NCBI GenBank assembly: GCA_963974125.1
Contig: CAXBCH010000020.1
Coordinates: forward strand, 1-64,000
Source: Haliea sp963974125
Lineage (GTDB): Bacteria; Pseudomonadota; Gammaproteobacteria; Pseudomonadales; Halieaceae
DNA length: 64,000 bases
Reading direction: 5' to 3'
The notes under the pieces were generated by a model. The model saw only the letters and a program-made list of their open reading frames with translations, was not told where the DNA came from and did not search any database. A program made the translations under genes and the position numbers. Positions 36,719 through 45,185 of the stretch are shown one piece after another (within the stretch, counting starts at the first letter, position 1; every line of letters begins with the position of its first letter).

Positions 36719-37350
36719 GCGCTGGCGGTCACCGCAGTGCCGGGATAGCGCGCCTGCAGCGCGGCATAGACACGGTCGGCGTAATCGGAGGCGTTGCTGT
36801 CCAGCGCCGCCAGAACCTCGACCAGATGCTCGTTGTCCTCACGCCCCTGCCACAATTTCTGGTAGCTGCCGTCCTGGTAACCGTGGTCCTGGCGGAAAAA
36901 GTTGAGCACGTTCTTGCCAACATAGGCACTGTAGAGACGCTCAAAGTCCAGCCCCGAGGCCAGCAGAAGCTCCCAGAAGCGGGACGGCGAAAAGCTCCTG
37001 GTCTGCAGCGAATGCAGGGCCAGCGCCTCGGTGGCGTCGCGCACTCCCAGCCCCTGCGGCTGGAAATCGCCGACTTCCGCTGCAATGTTCGCGGCCATGG
37101 TGTCAATGCTGTCGCCGCTGGCGAACAGGGCCGAGAGCCCGAAATGCCAGATATCAATGACCTCCAGCTGGACCTGCTCCAGATCCGGAGACTGCTTTTT
37201 CCACCACTTGTAGCCATAGTGTTCGACCAGCTCCGCGCACTCGATCCACAGCGCGCGGTACCAGGCGAATTCCTGGCTGATCCAGTGGGGATGGACCCGC
37301 GTGTTCATTCGGTCCTGCATGGCCAGCATGGTTCTGAGTGCCTGTTCCAA
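36715..37350 (-). CDS. dimeric (all-alpha) dUTP diphosphatase-like protein
   Basis: Protein of 211 residues with the motifs of the all-alpha NTP pyrophosphatase superfamily: WIECAELVEHYGYKWWKK and QLEVIDIWHFGLSAL, where E..E and E..D pairs bind magnesium, and the later GKNVLNFFRQDHGYQDGSYQK. These match dimeric dUTPases related to those of trypanosomes, Campylobacter and phages. It would hydrolyse dUTP to dUMP. The TTG at 37350 has an AGGAG site and is preferred; an open frame continues to 37440 into the divergent gene. Coupled by overlap to the winged-helix/nuclease-like gene, so the two probably act together on nucleic acid or nucleotides. Confidence 0.83.
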   Translation of the reverse strand: MEQALRTMLAMQDRMNTRVHPHWISQEFAWYRALWIECAELVEHYGYKWWKKQSPDLEQVQLEVIDIWHFGLSALFASGDSIDTMAANIAAEVGDFQPQGLGVRDATEALALHSLQTRSFSPSRFWELLLASGLDFERLYSAYVGKNVLNFFRQDHGYQDGSYQKLWQGREDNEHLVEVLAALDSNASDYADRVYAALQARYPGTAVTASA

Positions 37351-37460
37351 GTGAGAGCTCCTGTGGGCTGCTGTCTGGTCTGGGCAAAGGATACCAGCTT
37401 CTTCCCAAACAGCGACAGGCAGACTACCCTTGCTCGACATTAACGCTGGAAGTGCTGCCG

Positions 37461-40400
37461 ATGTTCAGGTTTGGCCGGATCGTAACCGTGTTGTTGCTCG
37501 CGTGCGTCCTGCCACGGCTGGCAGGTGCCGCCACCCCCGACAGTATTGAGTCGTTGCAGGACGAAATGCAGCAAGCGGTCGAGGCCAGCCAGTCCGACGC
37601 CGAGAAGCAGGAACTCCAGGAGCTGTACCAGTCAGGGATCGAATTTCTGCGCAGGCGCGACGCGCAGCTGGAGAGTCAGGCTGCCCTGGACGCCCTGATT
37701 GAGCGAGCTCCCGAACAACTAAGCCGTTACCGGCAACAATTGGAGAGCCTGCAGCCACCCTCGACCGAGTCCATTCGACGCCGTTTTCAGGAGGCAGACC
37801 TCAACACGCTTGAGGCGCGGCTGCGGGAACAGGTCAGCGCCATGTTTGCCCTGCAGGGCGAGCTGGCGGCAGTCAACGGCGAGCTGGTTGCCGCTCAAAC
37901 CCTGCCGGAGACAGCACAGGGCCAAATCGCGAGCAACCAGGCACGTGAGCAGGAGCTCAATGAACAACTGCGGCAGCTCGAACGGCAGCCGGAGAGTCGG
38001 CTCAAGCGTGCCCGCATCGCCCGCCTGCGGGCGGAGCAGGCAAGTCTGACTGAAACCACTAATCTGCTGCGGCGCAAGCTGCTGAGCAACACTGTCCTGC
38101 AGGAGCTTGCCGAGGCCCAGCGGGCACTGCTGCGTGCCCAAATCAGTGCGCTGGAAACAGAAACAGACACACTTCAGGATCTTCTCGAAGAAACCCGTCG
38201 CAGCCAGTCACTGCAGACCGTCTCCGAAGCCACCGACAGTCTGCACCTGACCAGCCACCACCAGCTCCTGCGGAAACAGGTCCAGCTCAACCAGCAACTC
38301 AGCGAGGAGCTGCTGGCCGCGTCAGTCAATGTCGGAGAGATGACCCGGAGGGGCATCGCCACCGCCCGGCAGATCGAAAGCCTGCTGCAGATCGAGCAGG
38401 CTCTGGAGCAACAGATCGAGGTCCTGCAGGGCAGCGTCCTGCTGTCGCGCATCCTTCACCAACAGAAACGGGAGCTGCCCGGGGTCCGTGGCTCCCTCAC
38501 CACAACTGACCGGATCGCCGACCTCAGGCTGCGGCAGTTCGAGCTGAACGCAATGAAAAGTGAGCTGGAGGATCAGGCGCAATTGGTGGACCGGCTTCTT
38601 GCAGTGCTGCCAACAGAACAGCAGCAGGCACTGCGGGCGGATATGCAAAAGGTCATCAGCAACCGGGCGAGCCTGATCGCGCAGCTGGAGCCCATTACCA
38701 ATGCCCGACTGAGCCAGGCCATTGCCCTGCAGCTCAACCAGCAGCGTCTGCGAACCCTGAGCGACAACCTCCGGCGCAGGATTGATGACCAGCTGATCTG
38801 GGTCGCCAGTACCCGCCCGGTCGACACTAAATGGTTGACAGCCCTGCCAGTGAACCTGAAATCGCAATGGCAGGACCTGGATCTAACCGGGCTGACAGGC
38901 GACCTGTTCACCAATCTGCGCGAGAACTGGCCCTGGCTGCTGCCCTCCCTGGCGCTGCTTGGCGTCTATTTCCGTGTCCGGGGAAAGCTCCGGGTGCGAC
39001 TGGCGGCCCTGCATGAAGACGTCAGGCACTTCCGCCAGGATACCACCGCCCATACGCCGCTGGCACTGTTGCTGACAGTGTTTCAGGTCGCCCCGGTACC
39101 ACTGGTCCTGGTGACCACGGGTCTGATGTGCCTGCGCCTGGAACCGGTCCTGCCGGTAACCGGTACGGCGCTGATACAGCTGGCACTCGCCTGGTTCATA
39201 CTGCATTTGTTGTATCGGGTCCTGGATCCGGCAGGGCTTGCGGGGCGGCACTTCCGCTGGCAAAACAGACTGGTGCAACAGCTGCACAACCTGGTCCGCA
39301 ATACCGCCTGGATTTTGCTGCCGCTGGTGTTGATCACTACCATCAACGTGGAGATCCCCGACTACCAGGAGCAGGATGCGCTGGGGCGGCTGTTTATCAT
39401 TGTCGGCATGACCCTGCTGGGCATACTGCTGGGACGCAGCATGTGGAATACGCAACCGCTCTACAGCTCGAGAACGGCCCACTTTGGCATCACTCTGGCG
39501 CTGGCGGCAACGCCCCTGCTCCTCGCAGGCATGACCTTCTGGGGATTCCAGTACACGGCGGTGAATCTCGCCCACAGGTACTGGTATACCCTGTACCTGA
39601 TAGTCGTGTGGATGCTTGTCGAGGGCACCATCGTGCGCAACCTGAGCGTGGCCGGACGCCGCCTCTCCTACCAGCGTGCTGTTGCGCGTCGCGAAGCAGA
39701 CCTGAGCCGCGAAGGCGCAGAGAACGAGGTGGCAGTGGAAGTACCCGAGCTCGGCATTGCCCAGGTCAACGAGCAATCCCTGCGCCTGGCGAAGCTCGCG
39801 ATGCTGGCGCTGTTTTCGGTCCTCATCTATCTGGTCTGGTCGGATCTGGTAAGCGCTACCGCCTACCTGGACTCCATCACGCTCTGGGAGTACAACGCTG
39901 GCAGCAGCGAGGTACCCGAGCGCGTGCCGATGAGTGCCGCGGATGTTCTCGGCGCCCTGCTCATCATCGTGTTCACCGTCGCGCTCGCGCGCAACCTCCC
40001 CGGGCTACTGGAAATCCTCGTGCTGTCGCGGATAAATCTGCAACAGGGCAGCAGCTACGCGGTCACCACCCTGCTCAGTTATGTGATCGTCAGCGTCGGC
40101 TTCATTACCGGGCTCGCCGCCCTCGGCGTGAGCTGGAACAAGCTGCAATGGCTGGTAGCCGCCCTCAGCGTGGGCCTGGGCTTCGGTCTGCAGGAAATAT
40201 TCGCCAATGCGGTCTCCGGCATCATCATCCTGTTCGAGCGTCCGGTTCGCATCGGCGATGTTGTCACCATCGGAGACCTGTCGGGCACTGTCAGCCGAAT
40301 ACGGATTCGCGCCACCACAATCACCGACTTCGACCGCAAGGAAATCATCGTCCCCAACAAGAATTTCGTCACCGGGCAGCTGATCAACTGGTCCTTGCAC

Positions 40401-40754
40401 GACACCATAACCCGGGTGTCAATTCGTGTCGGAGTTGCCTATGGATCCGATCTGGCGCTGACGCGGAAGGTGCTCGAGCAGGTTGCCAATGACAACCCGC
40501 GCGTGCTCAAGGAACCACCCCTCCAGGTACTGTTCCTCAATTTCGGCGACAGTACCCTGGAACATGAACTACGAGTGCACGTCAAGGATGTCGGCGACCG
40601 TCTGCCAGCCATTGATGAGCTGAACCGGGAGGTCGATCGCCTGTTCCGCGAGCACAACATCGAAATTGCCTTTCCGCAGGTGGACCTCAACCTGCGCAAA
40701 GGCGAGGGACTCGACCAGCTGACGGCGCGGCTGGCCCCGGATTCGGGAGAATAG
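37461..40754 (+). CDS. MscK/KefA-like mechanosensitive channel
   Basis: Large protein of 1097 residues. It has a signal peptide (IVTVLLLACVLPRLAGA), a long periplasmic coiled-coil region of about 450 residues rich in Gln/Glu/Arg, and several transmembrane helices (about residues 490-860). A C-terminal MscS domain has the pore helix GLAALGVSWNKLQWLVAALSVGLGFGLQEIFANAVSGIIILFERP (pieces only) and the beta domain VGDVVTIGDLSGTVSRI. It releases osmolytes when membrane tension rises. The ATG at 37461 is chosen because the extra upstream frame would cover the divergent dUTPase promoter. The next gene begins 1 base after its stop codon, so they are almost certainly co-expressed. Confidence 0.93.
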   Translation: MFRFGRIVTVLLLACVLPRLAGAATPDSIESLQDEMQQAVEASQSDAEKQELQELYQSGIEFLRRRDAQLESQAALDALIERAPEQLSRYRQQLESLQPPSTESIRRRFQEADLNTLEARLREQVSAMFALQGELAAVNGELVAAQTLPETAQGQIASNQAREQELNEQLRQLERQPESRLKRARIARLRAEQASLTETTNLLRRKLLSNTVLQELAEAQRALLRAQISALETETDTLQDLLEETRRSQSLQTVSEATDSLHLTSHHQLLRKQVQLNQQLSEELLAASVNVGEMTRRGIATARQIESLLQIEQALEQQIEVLQGSVLLSRILHQQKRELPGVRGSLTTTDRIADLRLRQFELNAMKSELEDQAQLVDRLLAVLPTEQQQALRADMQKVISNRASLIAQLEPITNARLSQAIALQLNQQRLRTLSDNLRRRIDDQLIWVASTRPVDTKWLTALPVNLKSQWQDLDLTGLTGDLFTNLRENWPWLLPSLALLGVYFRVRGKLRVRLAALHEDVRHFRQDTTAHTPLALLLTVFQVAPVPLVLVTTGLMCLRLEPVLPVTGTALIQLALAWFILHLLYRVLDPAGLAGRHFRWQNRLVQQLHNLVRNTAWILLPLVLITTINVEIPDYQEQDALGRLFIIVGMTLLGILLGRSMWNTQPLYSSRTAHFGITLALAATPLLLAGMTFWGFQYTAVNLAHRYWYTLYLIVVWMLVEGTIVRNLSVAGRRLSYQRAVARREADLSREGAENEVAVEVPELGIAQVNEQSLRLAKLAMLALFSVLIYLVWSDLVSATAYLDSITLWEYNAGSSEVPERVPMSAADVLGALLIIVFTVALARNLPGLLEILVLSRINLQQGSSYAVTTLLSYVIVSVGFITGLAALGVSWNKLQWLVAALSVGLGFGLQEIFANAVSGIIILFERPVRIGDVVTIGDLSGTVSRIRIRATTITDFDRKEIIVPNKNFVTGQLINWSLHDTITRVSIRVGVAYGSDLALTRKVLEQVANDNPRVLKEPPLQVLFLNFGDSTLEHELRVHVKDVGDRLPAIDELNREVDRLFREHNIEIAFPQVDLNLRKGEGLDQLTARLAPDSGE

Positions 40755-40755
40755 A

Positions 40756-43700
40756 ATGTTCAGGATTCTTGCCCTGTTTTTGTTGCCACTCTGGGTACAG
40801 GCCCAAACCATCGCCATGCCCGAGCCGCTGGTTGACTGGCAGGAGTGGGTGTTGCGGGAGATTCCCGAACACCGCTGCCCCCTGCTGCACTCTGGCCAGA
40901 TCCCGGAACCGGGGGCCTGGGCCTGCGTCTGGCCACAGCGCCTGGACCTCACTGTGGACAACAGTGGAGCCGTTTTTCGCGGCGGCGCAACGCTCTACGC
41001 CGAGGACTGGTTGCCGCTGCCCGGGAGTTTTGCACTGTGGCCGCGCGCGGTGCTGGTCGACGGCGAGGCCTGGCCGGTGGTCCGGCACGGCGGCCTGCCG
41101 GCTCTGCGCCTGCCTGCGGGAAGCCACCGTATAGAGGGCCGTCTGGACTGGTCCGAGCGACCCAATTATCTGCCCCTGCCCGCACTGTATGGCTGGGTTA
41201 CGCTGTCCGTGGACGGTGAGGCCCGTGTTGCCCCCGAACACGATCAGCAGGGCCTGTGGCTCGGCTTGCCAAGGACCGACACCGCCAGCGCTGTGGCTGC
41301 CGACGCACTTGAGATCGAGGTGTTCCGGCGGGTTGAAGACGGCGTCCCGGTCCTGCTTGAAACCCAGCTCCGTCTGACGGTGTCCGGGGCATTGCGGGAG
41401 CTGGCACTGGGGCCGGTATTGCCAGCGGATTTCGAGGCCATGAGTCTGACCTCATCGCTGGAAACGGGCCTGCATCCGGAGCAGGGCCTGTTCCTGCTGC
41501 TGCGACCCGGAGAGCATCGTGTGACCATCGTTGCCCGCGCCCGTTCCCCGCTGCCCACCCTGAGCGCAATCGCCGGCGCGGCGCCCTGGCCCGGCAGTGA
41601 GCTGTGGAGCTATACGGCGGACCCCGCCCTGCGGACCCTGGAACTGGACGGTGGCCGTGCGGTAGACCCGCTGCAGGAAAACATTCCGCCAGCCTGGAGG
41701 CAGTTTCCGGCCTGGCGCCTCGATGCCGGTGAAACGCTGACCACCGAGCTCCGCAGCCGCGGACTCGGCAGCGTCGGACGACCCCGACTCACACTGCTGC
41801 GTCAGGCCTGGCTGGATTTCCACCAGCCTGTCCTGCATGTCACCGACACTATCACCGGCAGCACCGGCGGCCTCCAGCGCCTGCAGCAGAGCGCGCCCTG
41901 GAGTCTGCTGCGCGCAGAGCTCGACGGTGTACCCCAGCCCCTCAGCGCGGGCACGGACGGCACCAGCGGCGTAGAACTGCGAACCCTGCAGCTCGCGCTG
42001 CGGGCCAGTGCCAGAGTGCCAAGCGGCGGCGACATCCGGGTCAGCGGCTGGGATCAGACCTTTGACCGCATCGACACGACCCTGCACCTGCCGCCGGGGC
42101 AGATCCTGGTCGCGGCGCCAGGCGCGGACCGGGCGCCGCATACCTGGCTCGCCGGCTGGGACCTGCTGGACCTGTTCCTGGTGCTGGTGACCGGCATGCT
42201 GCTGGGACGCCTGCTGGGCCCTGTCTGGGGGCTGCTGGGGCTGCTCCTGCTGGCTCTGGCTTATCCGGATTACCCGGTCCTGCTGTACCTGCTGGGCAGC
42301 ACCGCCGCCGTGCAATTGCTGCGCCAGGCGGTTGGAGGCAACGGGTTGTTCGCAAATGCTATCGGGGTAGTGTACCGGGGCCTGGTGATCGGGCTGGTCC
42401 TGGTCGCCCTGCCCTTTATCGCCGGACAATTGCGGCTGGCGCTCTATCCGCAGCTGGAGCTGTACCAGATAGATCAGGCCCAGCCACTGCATCGCAGCAT
42501 CGTCCAGACGGGACAGGACATGGCGGAGGCGGCCGCCCCGGCCAGCGCGGAGAGCAGAAAATTCGCGGTTGGAGGAGTAGGCCTCGATAGAGTGGCCCCC
42601 GACTCTGTTGTGGCCAGCGAGCCGTCCCCCGCTGCGGAGATCAGCCCCCAGGCCCTGGCCGGGCCGGGGCAGCCGGATTGGAGCTGGCGCCGCGCCGAGC
42701 TCAGCTGGAGTGGCCCGGTTGTCAGCGAGCAGACCATGCGCCTGGTCATCCTGCCGCGCTGGCTCACTACCCTGCTGCGCGTGCTTACCGTGGTGGCGCT
42801 CGGGGCACTGTGCTGGCGCTGGTTCCGGGCTCAATTGCCCTCTCCACGATCCGGCATGGGCAGCAGCGCTGCGGCGCCCCTGGCGCTTGTGTTGCTTGCG
42901 ACCCTGCTGCTGGCGCCGCCACAGGCCAGCGCAGCGGCTGCTGCAGTACCGCCCCCGGAACAGCTGCAGGAACTGCGCCAATGGCTCCTGCGGCCACCCG
43001 CGTGCGCGCCCGCCTGCCTGGAACTGCCCGCGCTCGCACTCGGAATCGAAGGCAGCCATCTGCATCTGCGGATGGATGTGCATGCCGCGGCTGACGCCGG
43101 TCTGGCGCTGCCCCGGGTGCAACCGGGGTGGCAAATACTGGAACTCAGGGTTGACGGCGCGGAGGTCAACAGCCTGCGCCAGAGCGGAAACCAGCGCTGG
43201 CTGTGGCTACGACGGGGCGTGCACCGGGTCGAACTGCGGGCCGCACTGACAGCCGAGGCAGACAGGGCCTCGCTGCAGTTTGCCATTCCGCCGCGGACGG
43301 TCCTTGTGGATACTGGCCCGGGCTGGAGCGCGGCCGGGGTCAGCGCCGGACGTCTTGCCGGCGACACCCTGGAACTGCACCGGGAAACCGCCAGGCCGGG
43401 CACTGGCCCGGAGGCGCCGGCATTGAGCCGCCGCGGCTTCGACGCCAGCCCGTTTTACCGGGTGCAACGGCAGCTGCACCTGGGCAACGAATGGCGCCTG
43501 CAGACCAGGGTGCAGCGCCTCGCTCCGGCTGGCGGCAACCTCGTCCTGACGGTTCCGCTGTGGCCGGGCGAAAACCCGCTGGACGATAACCTGACCGTGC
43601 GCGGTGGTGCGGTTGAGCTGACACTGCCGGCGGGCACAGGACAGCGACAGTGGCTGTCGAGCATCGCGCCGGTGACCCACATGGAAGTGACCGCTGGTGC

Positions 43701-44796
43701 CCTGGATGAACGCAGCGAGCAGTGGCAAATAAGCAGCTCCGGCCTCTGGCGTGTGGACGCCAGCGGCACTCCCCTGGTCGCCATCAGCGATCCCGGCGGC
43801 CGCCAGCACTTCCGGCCATTGCCGGGGGAAACCCTGGTGTTGGAGATTGAGCCAATCGCGCCCCTGGAGGGCCCCTGGCTGGCGGCGGACCGGGTGGGAC
43901 TGGATATCCGCCTCGGTGCACGCAGTGCTGAATACACTCTGCAGGCGCGCCTGCGCGCCACCCGTGCGGGTACCCATACCGTGCAGCTGCCGCCCGCCGC
44001 GGAGTTGCTGGAGGCAAACATCGAGAACCGTGCGCAGAACCTGCAGGCGGAAGACGGCGCCCTGCGCCTGGCGCTGGCCCCGGGCGAGCAACAGCTGGTG
44101 GTGCGCTGGCACCAGCCGGAAGACACGGGAATCCTCTGGCGCAGCGCGGTTCCGGACCTTGGCGTTGCAGCGGCCAATGTCAGCACCACTGCCACTCTCT
44201 CCGACCGCCGCTGGGTGCTCTGGACCGGTGGCCCCCTGCTGGGGCCCGCAGTGCTGTACTGGGCCGCCCTGGCGGTGATGCTGCTGGTCGCCTTCGCACT
44301 CTCACGCAGCGGCCGCACACCGTTGCGCTTGCATCACTGGCTGTTGCTGGGCCTGGGATTCTCCACCGTTTCCTGGCCGGCGCTGGTGCTGGTGGTGGGT
44401 TGGTTGCTGGCGGTCGACTGGCGCGAACGCAACGGTGCCGACCTCACTGGCAGGCAGCGCAATGGCGCCCAGCTGGGTCTGGGCCTGCTGACCGTGCTCG
44501 CGCTGATAGTGCTGTTCAGCGTGATTCCCGCCGGGCTGCTCGGGCAACCGGAGATGCAGGTCGTGGGCAACGGTTCCAGCAGTAGCGAGCTGCGCTGGTT
44601 TGTCGACCGCAGCGCACCCGCGCTGCCCGAAACCAGCATTGTGAGCGCGCCGCTATGGGTGTACCGGCTTGCGATCCTGCTGTGGTCGGTGTGGCTGGCT
44701 TCGGCCCTGCTCGGCTGGCTGCGCTGGCCCTGGCAGGCCATGGGCAGTGGCGGGTACTGGTGGCGTGAGCCGGTAGTAACAAGCAAAGCAGAGTAA
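40756..44796 (+). CDS. large membrane/periplasmic protein of unknown function
   Basis: Protein of 1346 residues, not assignable to a named family. A signal peptide (MFRILALFLLPLWVQAQ) precedes beta-rich periplasmic domains of about 450 residues. A membrane block of several Leu/Gly-rich helices lies around residues 470-570 (for example LLGLLLLALAYPDYPVLLYLLG). A helix near 680 and another near 710 (PLALVLLATLLLAPPQASAAA) are followed by a second beta-rich periplasmic part and four final helices. The two periplasmic halves have similar layouts (strand-rich with repeated GxHRxxLR-type turns, such as LPAGSHRIEGRLDW and LRRGVHRVELRAAL), so an internal duplication is possible. It starts 1 base after the mechanosensitive channel stop. 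Confidence 0.75.
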   Translation: MFRILALFLLPLWVQAQTIAMPEPLVDWQEWVLREIPEHRCPLLHSGQIPEPGAWACVWPQRLDLTVDNSGAVFRGGATLYAEDWLPLPGSFALWPRAVLVDGEAWPVVRHGGLPALRLPAGSHRIEGRLDWSERPNYLPLPALYGWVTLSVDGEARVAPEHDQQGLWLGLPRTDTASAVAADALEIEVFRRVEDGVPVLLETQLRLTVSGALRELALGPVLPADFEAMSLTSSLETGLHPEQGLFLLLRPGEHRVTIVARARSPLPTLSAIAGAAPWPGSELWSYTADPALRTLELDGGRAVDPLQENIPPAWRQFPAWRLDAGETLTTELRSRGLGSVGRPRLTLLRQAWLDFHQPVLHVTDTITGSTGGLQRLQQSAPWSLLRAELDGVPQPLSAGTDGTSGVELRTLQLALRASARVPSGGDIRVSGWDQTFDRIDTTLHLPPGQILVAAPGADRAPHTWLAGWDLLDLFLVLVTGMLLGRLLGPVWGLLGLLLLALAYPDYPVLLYLLGSTAAVQLLRQAVGGNGLFANAIGVVYRGLVIGLVLVALPFIAGQLRLALYPQLELYQIDQAQPLHRSIVQTGQDMAEAAAPASAESRKFAVGGVGLDRVAPDSVVASEPSPAAEISPQALAGPGQPDWSWRRAELSWSGPVVSEQTMRLVILPRWLTTLLRVLTVVALGALCWRWFRAQLPSPRSGMGSSAAAPLALVLLATLLLAPPQASAAAAAVPPPEQLQELRQWLLRPPACAPACLELPALALGIEGSHLHLRMDVHAAADAGLALPRVQPGWQILELRVDGAEVNSLRQSGNQRWLWLRRGVHRVELRAALTAEADRASLQFAIPPRTVLVDTGPGWSAAGVSAGRLAGDTLELHRETARPGTGPEAPALSRRGFDASPFYRVQRQLHLGNEWRLQTRVQRLAPAGGNLVLTVPLWPGENPLDDNLTVRGGAVELTLPAGTGQRQWLSSIAPVTHMEVTAGALDERSEQWQISSSGLWRVDASGTPLVAISDPGGRQHFRPLPGETLVLEIEPIAPLEGPWLAADRVGLDIRLGARSAEYTLQARLRATRAGTHTVQLPPAAELLEANIENRAQNLQAEDGALRLALAPGEQQLVVRWHQPEDTGILWRSAVPDLGVAAANVSTTATLSDRRWVLWTGGPLLGPAVLYWAALAVMLLVAFALSRSGRTPLRLHHWLLLGLGFSTVSWPALVLVVGWLLAVDWRERNGADLTGRQRNGAQLGLGLLTVLALIVLFSVIPAGLLGQPEMQVVGNGSSSSELRWFVDRSAPALPETSIVSAPLWVYRLAILLWSVWLASALLGWLRWPWQAMGSGGYWWREPVVTSKAE

Positions 44797-44979
44797 GTGC
44801 GGTCGAGGGCCGTCACCGACCTGCCAGCGAAGGCGCGCATGCAGGCGGTGGCGCGGAAATTCTGCGGCGCGGATCCCTTGGTATCCATTCCACTGGCGTT
44901 CCGCGGAGGTTCTCGCGCCAGAGGATTTTACCGGCAGTGAACGCCATGGAGAGGCGCTTGATTAAAAGCAGGCGTTTTC
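44797..44979. other. spacer between the large membrane-protein gene and tRNA-Leu
   Basis: No coding signal is seen. The stretch is GC-rich and contains only short shadow frames. It separates the unknown membrane protein gene from the tRNA transcribed in the opposite direction. Confidence 0.5.
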
Positions 44980-45067
44980 TGGTGCCCGGGACCGGAATCG
45001 AACCGGTACGATCGCAATGATCGGGAGATTTTAAGTCTCCTGTGTCTACCAATTTCACCACCCGGGC
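44980..45067 (-). tRNA. tRNA-Leu (anticodon UAA)
   Basis: Reading the minus strand gives an 88-base tRNA including an encoded CCA end. Acceptor stem GCCCGGG pairs with CCCGGGC. D-arm contains AATTGGTAGACAC; anticodon loop CTTAAAA gives UAA. A long variable arm (CCCGATCATTGCGATCGT) marks it as class II, and the T-arm reads CCGGTTCGATTCCGG. All features agree with tRNA-Leu. No island or integrase adjoins it here. Confidence 0.97.
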
Positions 45068-45185
45068 GCTGCGTGGAGGCGCCGGAACCGGCGCGGCGGC
45101 ATGATAGCACACCGCTTTTGCTGAACAAGTTGCGGTCTCGCCGCGTGCTACACTGGCGGCAACTGGATTTCCCTGTTTGGTGGAC

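Noticed and set aside
39128..40492. 454-codon plus-strand frame inside the channel gene
   Set aside because: Out-of-frame shadow of the MscK-like gene with Arg/Gly/His-rich low-complexity translation.
41452..43134. 560-codon open frame on the minus strand
   Set aside because: Opposite the 1346-residue membrane protein; composition is Gln/Arg/Pro-rich with no motif or signal, as usual for a shadow frame.
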